From: Jannaschia pohangensis
GTDB lineage: Bacteria; Pseudomonadota; Alphaproteobacteria; Rhodobacterales; Rhodobacteraceae
NCBI RefSeq assembly: GCF_900113875.1
Contig: NZ_FORA01000001.1
Coordinates: 496,001-560,000, forward strand
Length of the DNA stretch: 64,000 nucleotides
Direction of reading: 5' to 3'
The notes beneath the pieces are model-generated. The model was not told the origin of the DNA. It worked only from the letters and a program-made list of their open reading frames with translations, and did no database searches. Both the position numbers and the translations under genes were made by a program. This document shows positions 16,248-25,004 of this stretch, piece after piece. Position 1 is the stretch's first letter. The number at the start of each line of letters is the position of its first letter.

Positions 16248-18553
16248 GGGGCCTCCGCCGACTTGGGCTGCAACGCCTCGGGGTTGCGGAGCCAGAGGTC
16301 GCGCTGCGCAAAGGGAATCTCCAGCCCCTCGTCCCGGAAGCGTTCCGCGATCAGATGGTAGATCTCGGAGGAGACGATGGGTTTGAAGAGGATGTCCCGG
16401 ATGACGACCCGGATCGTGAAATTCAGGCTGTCCGCCCCGAAGCCATCGAAGGTGATCGTCGGCGGCGGGTTCAGAATGACCATGGGATGCAGTTGGGCGA
16501 CCTCTTCCAGAATCTTCTGCACCCGCCGGGTATCGGTCCCGTAAGCCACACCCACGGTCAGCACGACCCGCCCCGACGAATTGCTGAGCGTGTAGTTTGT
16601 CACCACGCCCGCGATCAAATCGGCGTTCGGCACGATCACGTCCTGCCGATCGAAGGTCTCGATCCTGGTGGAGCGGACGGAGATCTGGCGCACGAAACCC
16701 TCGATCCCGCCCACGTTGATCCAGTCGCCCAGCTTGATCGGCCGTTCGATCAGCAGGATGATCCCCGAGACGAAGTTCTGCACGATGGTTTGAAGTCCGA
16801 AACCGATGCCGACCGACAGGGCACCCGCCACGATGGCCAGACCGCTCAGGTCGATGCCGGCGGCGGTGATCGCGGCCAGCGCGGCGATGGTGATCCCGAC
16901 ATAGCTGGTCCCCGACAGGATCGCGTTTGTCCCCCCGGTGTCGAGCTTGGTCTTGGGGAGGACGTTGGTCCGCAGCACCCCCTTGAGCAGGCGGACGGCC
17001 ATGTAACCCAGGACGAAGACGATCACGAAGGTCAGGAAGTTGGACGGCGACACCTGTGCCCCGCCGACCTGGAACCCGCGCAGGAAGGTCGACCACCACT
17101 CGCCCAGTGTCGACGGCCGCACCCCCCAGATCAGCGCAAAGAGCGGCAGCGCCGCCAGCGCCAGGCCGAAACCCACAAGGGTGGGCGTCAAGGCATCGCG
17201 CCCGGCGTCCGCGCGACGCGTGGCCGTCGCATAGAGGTCGAACACCAGCCCCTGCACCACGCCGATCAAGGCGATCAGCCCCAGGCTGACAACCGAGGGC
17301 CAGAAGATCGCGAGGCCCAGGTTCACATATCCAACGGCGGCGACCAACGGAGCAACAAAGGCCACCAGGATCAGACCGCGCCCCAAAAGGCGCAGAACCT
17401 GCGCCCAGAAGCCGTCGCCGCCCTCTTCCTCGCGGGCGGCGCGGCCTTCTGACAGGAATATCTGGCCCAGACGCAGCATCGCGAGACCCGCGAACACCAA
17501 GAGAAGCACATGGGCCAATCCCCGGGCCGCCGCCATGTCGCCGCCGGTCATCGCAATCGTCTCGACCGCGATCGTCAGGGCAAGACCAAGCCCGAGGGTG
17601 AGAACCTGAAGCCGCGCGCTGCCCCGCCGTTCCGGTGTCACGGGCAGGAAGGCCTGCGCCCCCTCGCGCTTGGGAAGGGCCTGAAGCCCGAGCCAACGGG
17701 CCGCCAGTACCGTGAACCCGAAGACCGGAAGCGCGTCGGCCACGGCCTGTGCGCGCAATCCATCAGCCCCGAAAAGATGGATCAGGTAAGACAGGATGAC
17801 GAGGCCCACGACCGGCAACACCAGCCGTCCGACCGAGATCAGCAGTAGGACGACCCGTGTCGGCGGGCTGTCGGCCTCGCGGGTGGCCAGACGGTCGCGC
17901 AGGCGGCCAAGCCAGATACCCGACCGCCACATCAGCAGGATCGCGATGAAGACCAACGCGCCGATTTCCACGCCCCGCCCTTGCCAGAGGGCGCGCGCCG
18001 TGGGGGTGGCGAAGGGTGCGTAGAGTTCGGTGCCCAAGGCGCCGAACCACCCGCCGAGCGCGGCGATGGCCCCGGGCCAGACCACCGGGTTCAGGGGCAG
18101 CGGCGAGCGGGACAGAAGTTGCGCCGCCCGGTCCGCCTCGATCAGGCGGTCCGTCTCGGAAATGAGGCCGTTGGCGCGGGTGAAGGCGGTCTGCGCCTCG
18201 CGCACGGGGACCAGCAATTCCTCCAGCCGGGCGGCAAGCTCGGCGCGTTGCTGCACCGTTTCGGGGGCCTCGATCTCGCCCTCGGCGGGCACGGGGCCAA
18301 GCGCCGCGATCTGGGCGCGCAGGTTCTCGATCCGGGTGGCGTTGACGCCCTGCGCCTCGTCGAAGCGGCGACGCCAATCGACGAGGTCCGCGCGCAATTG
18401 CGACAACGCCTCGGGCGACGCCACGCCGCGCGACAGGACCGCCTCGGCCCGCGCGGTCAGGTCATTCCATTCGGCTGTGGCGACACCTTCCTGCGCCAGA
18501 CCCGGCAGGGCCAGGCCGACAAACAGGACAACGGCAGCGAGAAAGCGGATCAT
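16244..18553 (-). CDS. DUF3772 mechanosensitive channel, MscS family
   Basis: A 769-residue large MscS-type channel. It begins with a signal peptide (FVGLALPGLAQEG), then a 150-residue periplasmic part with coiled-coil-prone helices and the DUF3772 region. About ten membrane segments follow. The MscS core near residues 560-730 includes GIGFGLQTIVQNFVSGI in the pore helix and ERPIKLGDWINVGGIEGFV in the beta domain. It should open under membrane tension to release osmolytes. Its start overlaps the cysK stop by ATGA and its stop overlaps the alaX start, which couples three functionally unlike genes. Confidence 0.9.
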   Translation of the reverse strand: MIRFLAAVVLFVGLALPGLAQEGVATAEWNDLTARAEAVLSRGVASPEALSQLRADLVDWRRRFDEAQGVNATRIENLRAQIAALGPVPAEGEIEAPETVQQRAELAARLEELLVPVREAQTAFTRANGLISETDRLIEADRAAQLLSRSPLPLNPVVWPGAIAALGGWFGALGTELYAPFATPTARALWQGRGVEIGALVFIAILLMWRSGIWLGRLRDRLATREADSPPTRVVLLLISVGRLVLPVVGLVILSYLIHLFGADGLRAQAVADALPVFGFTVLAARWLGLQALPKREGAQAFLPVTPERRGSARLQVLTLGLGLALTIAVETIAMTGGDMAAARGLAHVLLLVFAGLAMLRLGQIFLSEGRAAREEEGGDGFWAQVLRLLGRGLILVAFVAPLVAAVGYVNLGLAIFWPSVVSLGLIALIGVVQGLVFDLYATATRRADAGRDALTPTLVGFGLALAALPLFALIWGVRPSTLGEWWSTFLRGFQVGGAQVSPSNFLTFVIVFVLGYMAVRLLKGVLRTNVLPKTKLDTGGTNAILSGTSYVGITIAALAAITAAGIDLSGLAIVAGALSVGIGFGLQTIVQNFVSGIILLIERPIKLGDWINVGGIEGFVRQISVRSTRIETFDRQDVIVPNADLIAGVVTNYTLSNSSGRVVLTVGVAYGTDTRRVQKILEEVAQLHPMVILNPPPTITFDGFGADSLNFTIRVVIRDILFKPIVSSEIYHLIAERFRDEGLEIPFAQRDLWLRNPEALQPKSAEAP

Positions 18554-19578
18554 TCGAAGACTTCAGGAACCTCCCGCGGGGCCTCGGCCAGCCAATGGGG
18601 CACCGGAAGGTTCTTTTCCCGCAGGAACGCAGGGTTCCAGACCTTGGACTGATAGCGGGAGCCATAGTCGCACAGGATCGTCACGATGGTATGCCCCGGC
18701 CCCATGTCCTGGGCCATCTTGACGGCGCCGCCGATGTTGACGCCGGTCGATCCGCCCATGCAGAGCGCCTCGAACTCCAGAAGATCGAAGATGATGGGCA
18801 GCGCTTCCTCGTCGGTGACCTGGCAGGCGAAATCGGGGGTAAACCCCTCCAGATTGGCGGTGATGCGCCCCTGCCCGATGCCTTCGGAAATGGAGCCGCC
18901 TTCGGCTTTCAACTCGCCGTTGGTGTAGAAATTATAAAGCGCCGCGCCCATCGGATCGGCGATACCGACCTTGACGCCCTTGGGCTGCAACGCCTGGGCC
19001 ACGCCCGCGACCGTGCCGCCCGACCCTGCCGCGCAGATGAAGCCGTCGACCGCGCCATCGGTCTGTGCCCAGATTTCCGGGCCGGTCGTCTCGACATGGG
19101 CCTGCCGGTTGGCGGTATTGTCGAACTGGTTGGCGAAAACCGCGCCATTGGGTTCGGTCTTGGCCAGCTCGGCGGCCAGACGGCGGGCATAGTGGATGTA
19201 GTTGTTCGGGTCGCGGTAGGGTTTCGGCGGCACCTCGACCAGCGTGGCCCCGGCAAGGCGCAGCATGTCCTTCTTTTCCTGGCTCTGGCTGTCGGGAATG
19301 ACGATCACCGACTTGAAACCAAGCGACGTGCCCACCAGCGACAGGCCGATCCCGGTGTTGCCGGCCGTCCCCTCGACGATGGTTCCGCCCGGTTGCAACG
19401 CGCCCGAGGCGATGGCGTCCCGGATGATGTAGAGCGCGGCGCGGTCCTTGACCGACTGGCCGGGGTTCATGAATTCCGCCTTGCCCAGGATCTCGCATCC
19501 GGTTTCCTCGGACACCCGGTTGAGCCGGATAAGCGGCGTGTTTCCAATGGCTTCGATGACGGATTGATGGATTTGCAC
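18550..19578 (-). CDS. cysK: Cysteine synthase A-like enzyme
   Basis: A 342-residue PLP enzyme that makes cysteine from O-acetylserine and sulfide. The PLP lysine lies in NPGQSVKDRAAL near residue 40. The phosphate loop is EGTAGNTGIG, and AAGSGGTVAGV and GGSTGVNIGGA follow. I set the start at the GTG at 19578 because GGAGG sits eight bases before it; an in-frame extension to 19668 has no homologous look. Placement next to trgB and trgA matches the Rhodobacter sphaeroides tellurite-resistance locus as I recall it, where cysK contributes to tellurite tolerance. The stop overlaps the channel gene start. Confidence 0.93.
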   Translation of the reverse strand: MQIHQSVIEAIGNTPLIRLNRVSEETGCEILGKAEFMNPGQSVKDRAALYIIRDAIASGALQPGGTIVEGTAGNTGIGLSLVGTSLGFKSVIVIPDSQSQEKKDMLRLAGATLVEVPPKPYRDPNNYIHYARRLAAELAKTEPNGAVFANQFDNTANRQAHVETTGPEIWAQTDGAVDGFICAAGSGGTVAGVAQALQPKGVKVGIADPMGAALYNFYTNGELKAEGGSISEGIGQGRITANLEGFTPDFACQVTDEEALPIIFDLLEFEALCMGGSTGVNIGGAVKMAQDMGPGHTIVTILCDYGSRYQSKVWNPAFLREKNLPVPHWLAEAPREVPEVFE

Positions 19579-19631
19579 GTGAAAGGCCTCCCACAGCTTT
19601 GGCACCCGTCTAGACCTCGGCCGCGCCCGCT

Positions 19632-20747
19632 TCAACCACGCAAGGTGGCGCGGTGCAGGGCAAGCCACTGCGCCGAGACGATCAGCGGCGCATTCGCGGC
19701 CTCGCCCGTGGCGACCATGGCAACCAGATCATCGAGCGGCATCAGGCGGACGCGAATATCCTCGTCCTCATCGGCGACGCCGTGCAGGCCGACGGCATCA
19801 TCCGGCAGGTCGCACAGGGCCACGAAGGAATGCAGAACCTGCGCCAGACCGCCGGGGCTAGGATAATAGCGCGCCACAAAAACAAGGGCTTGCGCGTCGA
19901 TCTTAAGACCCGCCTCCTCCTCCAGCTCGCGCAGGGCACTCTGCTCGGGCGTCTCGCCCGCATCGATCAGCCCGGCGACGGGCTCGATCATCCATGGCAG
20001 CGGGTCGCCCTTGGCCAGCGCGCCGACGCGGATCTGATCGACGACCAGCACCCGGTCGCGCACGGGATCATAGGGCAGCACCGTCGCCGCATCGACCACA
20101 TGGCTGATCGCGCGCTGGATGGTGCCCGACCGCCCGCCATCGAAACGCGGATGGTCCAGATGCCACTCCTCGACCCGGTGAAACCCTTCGTAGGGGTAGT
20201 CGACCCGGCTGACCCGCACCGCATCGGCACCGGTATCGGTGCCTTGGGTAATGGGGCGGCGATAGGTGCGGTTGCTGGCGATGGCATGGGCGCGGGCCTG
20301 GATGACACCGCGCCGCGCGGCGATCTGGGCGGGCGTGACCTTGCCCCGCGCCCGCATGACTTCGGCGGCGGCCAGACGCGTGCGCGCGCCATGTGTGGCC
20401 TGCCATGTGGCCAGATCCCAGGGGAGCCCGGCACCGCCACCGCCCTCTGCCTCGCGGTAGACGAGTGCCGCGACGGGTCCGTCCGGGCCAGTCACGGTCA
20501 CCGCCTCGGGCACATAGCCGAAGGCCGTCTCGTACCAGTCAAGGCGCGCCTTGGCCTCGGAGCCGAGCGTGTCGGTCAGCTGCCCCCCGGCCCCTGTCCC
20601 CGGCACCAGCACGGGCCAGTCGCCCGCCGCCGCACGCTCCACCTGCCAGCCGTCAAGCCTGGCGGGCACGCAGTCCACCGGCCCGCCCGCCACATCGGCG
20701 CGCAGCGCATCCCACAGCAAAGTTCCGAACAGAAAGTACCGGCTCAC
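19632..20747 (-). CDS. trgB: TrgB: GGCT-like domain fused to a Nudix hydrolase
   Basis: A 371-residue two-domain protein. Residues 1-110 look like a gamma-glutamylcyclotransferase/AIG2 fold (YFLFGTLLWDALRADV, then YETAFGYVP). Residues 160-370 are a Nudix hydrolase with a perfect box, GLIDAGETPEQSALRELEEE continuing AGL (Gx5Ex7REUxEExGU). It should hydrolyse a nucleoside diphosphate-X compound such as ADP-ribose. The GTG at 20747 overlaps the trgA stop (GTGA), so I choose it over the ORF start 20 codons upstream. The trgA-trgB pair with cysK beside it is the tellurite-resistance arrangement known in Rhodobacter. Confidence 0.87.
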   Translation of the reverse strand: MSRYFLFGTLLWDALRADVAGGPVDCVPARLDGWQVERAAAGDWPVLVPGTGAGGQLTDTLGSEAKARLDWYETAFGYVPEAVTVTGPDGPVAALVYREAEGGGGAGLPWDLATWQATHGARTRLAAAEVMRARGKVTPAQIAARRGVIQARAHAIASNRTYRRPITQGTDTGADAVRVSRVDYPYEGFHRVEEWHLDHPRFDGGRSGTIQRAISHVVDAATVLPYDPVRDRVLVVDQIRVGALAKGDPLPWMIEPVAGLIDAGETPEQSALRELEEEAGLKIDAQALVFVARYYPSPGGLAQVLHSFVALCDLPDDAVGLHGVADEDEDIRVRLMPLDDLVAMVATGEAANAPLIVSAQWLALHRATLRG

Positions 20748-21205
20748 GGCATCCGGCGCCCGACGATCCCCGCCAGAAGCCCGATGACAGCCGCACCCAG
20801 AAACCAAGTGCCGCCCACGATCGGCACCAGCAGGATCTGCACGTCATCCCAGATGAACGACAGCGTGGCGGACACGGCCCGGCCAAGCTCGGTGTATTTA
20901 CCGGTCAGCGAAATCTGGATCATCTTGCCGAAGGAATGCAGCAGGATCGCCAGCAAAGCCCCGATCAGCGCCGCACCGATCCCGGCGGTCAGGACAACCG
21001 TCACCCGCTCGCCCCGCCCGGTCGGCCCCGTGGCGGCCTTGCCGATCACGATCCAGCCGACAAAGAAGGCAAGGAAGGCCAACGCTTCCCGCAGGTAACC
21101 GACGCGCGTGCCTTCGGGCAGAACCTCCCTGACGATCAATTCGCCAATGAACCACGCGAGCGCGGCCAGAAGCACCGCAGAGAAGAGTTTCGAAGGGGTA
21201 GGCAT
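20744..21205 (-). CDS. trgA: TrgA family membrane protein
   Basis: A 153-residue inner-membrane protein with four hydrophobic segments: LFSAVLLAALAWFIGELIV, EALAFLAFFVGWIVIG, a glycine/alanine-rich helix, and the C-terminal TWFLGAAVIGLLAGIVG. It matches the TrgA family associated with tellurite resistance in Rhodobacter; its biochemical role is unknown. The ATG at 21205 shares its A with the stop of the CFA-synthase gene (TGATG), and its stop overlaps trgB (GTGA), so the three are translationally coupled. Confidence 0.85.
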   Translation of the reverse strand: MPTPSKLFSAVLLAALAWFIGELIVREVLPEGTRVGYLREALAFLAFFVGWIVIGKAATGPTGRGERVTVVLTAGIGAALIGALLAILLHSFGKMIQISLTGKYTELGRAVSATLSFIWDDVQILLVPIVGGTWFLGAAVIGLLAGIVGRRMP

Positions 21206-22434
21206 CAGGCTGGTTTCCGGACCGTCAATTGGATGACATCACACATGCCATATTCGAACGCGCCCGCACAGCCCGTCAAATAAAGGTTCCACATCTTGCG
21301 AAAACGGTCATCGAACCCGTGCGCCGCAACTTCGTCCCATCGGGCGTTGAAGGTGTCGAACCAACGGCGCAGGGTGATGGAATAGCCCTTGGCGAAACTG
21401 ATCGACCCCAGATCCTCGAGGCCCGCGCGCGCCATCTCCTCGGCCAGCTTCATGGGCGCGGGCAACATGCCACCCGGAAAGATGTACTTCTGGATGAAGT
21501 CGACGCCCCGCGAATAGACCGCCCAACGGGTGTCGGGCACCGTGATGATCTGAAGCGACGCCTGCCGACCGGGACGCAGACGTTCGCGCAACGTCTCGAA
21601 ATAGACGGGCCAATACCGTTGTCCCACGGCCTCGAACATCTCGATCGAGGCGATGCCGTCATAGACGCCGGTCTCGTCGCGGTAGTCCTGAAGCTTGAAC
21701 TCCACCTGATCGGACAGGCCCAGCTTTTCGATTCGCTCCTGCGCGAAGGCGAGCTGCTCCCGGCTCAGCGTCAGGCAGGTAACCCGCAACCCACGTTCGC
21801 GTGCGGCATACTCCGCGAAACCGCCCCACCCGCAGCCGATTTCCAGAACATGTTCGCCCGGTTGCACGTTCATGCGGTCGACGATGGATTTGTATTTGGC
21901 GATCTGCGCGGCCTCCAGGCTTTCCTGTCCGGTCTCGAAGATGCCCGCCGAATAGGTCATCGTGTCGTCGAGCCAGAGGCCATAGAAATCATTGCCCAGA
22001 TCGTAGTGGGCCGAGATGTTCTTGCGCGCCTGCTGCTTGGTGTTGCGCAGCATCCAGAAGCGCATCTTTTCATAGGCACGCACGAAGGCCATGCCCGGAA
22101 ACTGCTGGATCAGCGCGTCGCCTTCCTTGTTGATATAGTCGAACAGCGCCTGCAAATCCGGCGTCGTCCAGGACCCGTCCATATAGGCCTCCATGAAGCC
22201 CACATCGCCCTCGCGCACGAGCCGGGCGAAGACGTCGGTATTGTGCACGATGATCTCGGCCACCGGGCCGGGTTCGATTCCGTCGTGGCGAAATCTGCGC
22301 CCGTCGGGCAGCACGACATCCAGACGGCCAGACTGTGCCCCCTCGGCCATGGCGAAGGCCTGCCGGAAATAGCGGGGCAAATTCTTCTGGCCCGAGATCG
22401 TCGTTATTGCGTCCATTTTTCCCCCGGCATCCAT
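21205..22434 (-). CDS. Cyclopropane-fatty-acyl-phospholipid synthase family methyltransferase
   Basis: A 409-residue SAM-dependent enzyme of the CFA synthase family, which adds a methylene to unsaturated acyl chains of membrane lipids. SAM-binding motif I is EHVLEIGCGWGGFAEYAA near residue 200. YDLGNDFYGLWLDDTMTYSAG is the family hallmark before it. SIEMFEAVGQRYWPVYFE and FIQKYIFPGGMLP follow. An internal ATG at 22416 with GGGGGA upstream is an equally good start. It lies between photolyase and trgAB, the same order I recall for the Rhodobacter tellurite locus. Membrane cyclopropanation would fit a stress cluster. Confidence 0.9.
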   Translation of the reverse strand: MDAGGKMDAITTISGQKNLPRYFRQAFAMAEGAQSGRLDVVLPDGRRFRHDGIEPGPVAEIIVHNTDVFARLVREGDVGFMEAYMDGSWTTPDLQALFDYINKEGDALIQQFPGMAFVRAYEKMRFWMLRNTKQQARKNISAHYDLGNDFYGLWLDDTMTYSAGIFETGQESLEAAQIAKYKSIVDRMNVQPGEHVLEIGCGWGGFAEYAARERGLRVTCLTLSREQLAFAQERIEKLGLSDQVEFKLQDYRDETGVYDGIASIEMFEAVGQRYWPVYFETLRERLRPGRQASLQIITVPDTRWAVYSRGVDFIQKYIFPGGMLPAPMKLAEEMARAGLEDLGSISFAKGYSITLRRWFDTFNARWDEVAAHGFDDRFRKMWNLYLTGCAGAFEYGMCDVIQLTVRKPA

Positions 22435-22494
22435 GCCGTCACCTTGCCCTTACAGAACCATCCGCCCCCCCGGGCGGCAAGTCCGTTAACAGTT

Positions 22495-23880
22495 TTATTC
22501 TGCGTTTCTTTGACCATAGGCGTCCAGAGCGCGTTGACGACCCTCTGCCAGATCGACGATCGGATGCAAGACCGGGCGATCATCGGGCGCCATGTCCCAA
22601 CTCCGCGGGATCGCCGCATAGAAACTCCGATCCCGTTTCCACCGCTTGCGATAGGCAGCATCGGGGTCGAATTTGGCCGCCTGCGTGTCCGGGTTGAAGA
22701 TCCGGAAGAACGGCGACGCATCCGGGCCGGATCCCGCCGCCCATTGCCAGCCCATGGCATTCGACGCGGGGTCCCAGTCGACCAGCGTATCCGCGAACCA
22801 GTCTGCCCCGACCTTCCAATGCGTCATCAGGTGCTTGGTCAGATAGGACGCGACCAGCATCCGCGCGCGGTTGTGCATCCGGCCGGTGACGTAAAGCTCC
22901 CGCATGGCGGCATCGACCACATCGATGCCCGTGCGCCCCCGACGCCAGGCCTCGGCCAGATCGTTGTCGCCCTTCCACGGAAAGGCGTCCCAGTCCGATT
23001 TCCAGTTTTCGCGGATCAGGTGCGGTGTGTGATAGGCCAGATGATGCGCGAAATCGCGCCAGACCAGCTCCTTGAGGAAGGTCTCGGCCCCGGCCTTGCC
23101 GTCTTCCATCGCGCGCCGCCCCGCGTGCCAGCAGCTGCGCGCCGAAATCTCGCCATAGGTCAGGTTTTCGCTCAGGCCCGAGGTGCCGTCTTCGGCCAGC
23201 ATGTCGCGCGCGCTGTCATAATCCGCGATCCGGTGCGCGATGAACGCCCCCAGACGGGATTGCGCCGCCTGTTCGCCGACGTGGACATGGTCGGCCACGA
23301 CCTCCGCCCCGCGCCGCATCGCCTGCGACAGGTCCCAGTCATCCAGCGCATCGCTGCCGGGCCAGGCATCCGGGGCGGCGACAGAGGACGGCGCGGTCAG
23401 CGCGGGGCCCACATCGCGGTCCCGCACGGATTTCCAGAACGGCGTGTAGACCTTGTAGTAGCCGCCCGTCCCCGTCACGACCGTCCAGGGTTCGAAGAGG
23501 ACATGGGCCTGAAACGACTTCGCCTCCAGCCCCGCGTCCCGCAGGTGCTCCTTGACGCTCGTGTCGCGCAGCCGCTCGTCCTCGACGTAAAGGCGGTTCC
23601 AGACGACCGTCTCGGCCCCCGTCTCGTCCACCAGCTCGCGCAGCACGTCCAGCGCCTTGCCACGCCGTAGGATCAGGGTTGACCCCACGGCGGCCAGGCT
23701 CTCGCCGATGGACCCGAGGCCGAGGCCCAGACGCCACTTCGGCGCGGCCCCCCAAGTTTCCACGACCTCGTCCAGAATGAATACCGGAATCACGGGTCGC
23801 CCCTGATCCACGGCCCAGCACAGGGCGGGGTTGTCGGTCAGCCGCAAGTCCCGGCGCATCCAGTAAAGTATCGGTGCCAC
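22495..23880 (-). CDS. phrA: Deoxyribodipyrimidine photolyase
   Basis: A 461-residue class I CPD photolyase with the normal order: N-terminal antenna domain (ILYWMRRDLRLTDNPAL) and C-terminal FAD domain. FAD and DNA-binding motifs are FLKELVWRDFAHHLAYH, GIDVVDAAMRELYVTGRMHNRARM, and DWDPASNAMGWQWAAGSGPDA. These also hold tryptophans of the electron-transfer chain. It repairs UV pyrimidine dimers with blue light. I place the start at the GTG at 23880, three bases after GGAGGA; a TTG six codons upstream (23898) is the alternative. It heads the CFA-trgAB block, 60 bases before the CFA gene. Confidence 0.94.
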   Translation of the reverse strand: MAPILYWMRRDLRLTDNPALCWAVDQGRPVIPVFILDEVVETWGAAPKWRLGLGLGSIGESLAAVGSTLILRRGKALDVLRELVDETGAETVVWNRLYVEDERLRDTSVKEHLRDAGLEAKSFQAHVLFEPWTVVTGTGGYYKVYTPFWKSVRDRDVGPALTAPSSVAAPDAWPGSDALDDWDLSQAMRRGAEVVADHVHVGEQAAQSRLGAFIAHRIADYDSARDMLAEDGTSGLSENLTYGEISARSCWHAGRRAMEDGKAGAETFLKELVWRDFAHHLAYHTPHLIRENWKSDWDAFPWKGDNDLAEAWRRGRTGIDVVDAAMRELYVTGRMHNRARMLVASYLTKHLMTHWKVGADWFADTLVDWDPASNAMGWQWAAGSGPDASPFFRIFNPDTQAAKFDPDAAYRKRWKRDRSFYAAIPRSWDMAPDDRPVLHPIVDLAEGRQRALDAYGQRNAE

Positions 23881-24014
23881 ATATCCTCCGGCGCTCAATC
23901 CGGGCAGGAACCTAGCACAGGGTCAGGCGACGCCCACCCCCTTTGGCACGTCGGACCAGCGGACGTCAGGCGCGGTGTCGGCGCGCAGAGACCTGCCCCG
24001 CGCGCCGCGACGGC

Positions 24015-25004
24015 TCAGGCGTTGACGTCGACCACGACGCGGCCCCGGACCTGACCCTTGAGGATGTCGGCCCCGAGCTTGGGCAGATCGCCCAGTGTCG
24101 CGGGTACGACCATCGCCTCCAGCTTGTCCATCGGCAGCAGTTCGGCCAGCCGCGCCCAGGCCCGGACGCGGTTGTCATAGGGCTGCATCACGCTGTCGAT
24201 CCCCAGAAGGTTCACACCGCGCAGCAGGAACGGGATGACCGTCGCGGGCAGACCCGCCCCCCCGGCCAGACCCACGGCCGAGACCGAGGCACCGTATTGC
24301 ATCTGGCCCAGAACGCGGGCCAGCATCGCGCCGCCCACGGCATCGACGCAGCCGCCCCAGGTCTCGCCCTCGAGCGGGCGTTTGACGGTCTCGGCCAGGT
24401 CTTCGCGGGCGACGATCTGCGTGGCGCCAAGACCCGTCAGGTAATCGGCCTGCTCCGGCCGCCCCGTGACGGCGGCAACCTCGTGCCCCATGGCGGCCAG
24501 CAGGGCGACGGCGACCGACCCCACGCCACCGGCGGCCCCGGTGACCAGGACGGGGCCGGATTTGATCCCATGATCCTCAAGCGCCTGCACGGCCAGCATC
24601 GACGTGAACCCCGCCGTGCCGACGGCCATCGCCTGCCGCGTGGTCAGGCCGTCCGGAAGCGGCACCAGCCAGTCGGCCTTGACGCGGGCCTTTTGCGAAT
24701 AGCCGCCCCAATGCGCCTCGCCCACACGCCAGCCAGTCAGGACGACCTTGTCGCCTGGCTTGTAGCGGTCGTCGGACGACGCCTCGACCGTCCCCGCGAA
24801 ATCGATGCCCGGCACATGGGGATAGTTGCGCACCAGCCCGCCACCCGGTCCGATGCACAACCCGTCCTTGTAGTTCACGCAGGAATATTCGACTGCGACC
24901 GTAACCTCGCCCTCGGGCAGGTCGGCCAATGTCAGGTCCTTGACCGTCGCCTGCGTGCCATTGTCGTCCTTGTCGACCACAAGTGCCTTGAACGTTTCGC
25001 TCAT
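24015..25004 (-). CDS. acuI: Acryloyl-CoA reductase, AcuI
   Basis: A 329-residue medium-chain reductase of the YhdH/YhfP/AcuI group. It uses NADPH to reduce acryloyl-CoA to propionyl-CoA, which detoxifies a DMSP breakdown intermediate. Visible marks are YSCVNYKDGLCIGPG, YPHVPGIDFAGTV, GTAGFTSMLAV and the nucleotide-binding VTGAAGGVGSVAVALL near residue 155. The ATG at 25004 overlaps the dmdA stop (ATGA). I reject the longer in-frame start at 25196, which would run deep into dmdA. Following dmdA directly is the usual Roseobacter arrangement. Confidence 0.94.
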   Translation of the reverse strand: MSETFKALVVDKDDNGTQATVKDLTLADLPEGEVTVAVEYSCVNYKDGLCIGPGGGLVRNYPHVPGIDFAGTVEASSDDRYKPGDKVVLTGWRVGEAHWGGYSQKARVKADWLVPLPDGLTTRQAMAVGTAGFTSMLAVQALEDHGIKSGPVLVTGAAGGVGSVAVALLAAMGHEVAAVTGRPEQADYLTGLGATQIVAREDLAETVKRPLEGETWGGCVDAVGGAMLARVLGQMQYGASVSAVGLAGGAGLPATVIPFLLRGVNLLGIDSVMQPYDNRVRAWARLAELLPMDKLEAMVVPATLGDLPKLGADILKGQVRGRVVVDVNA

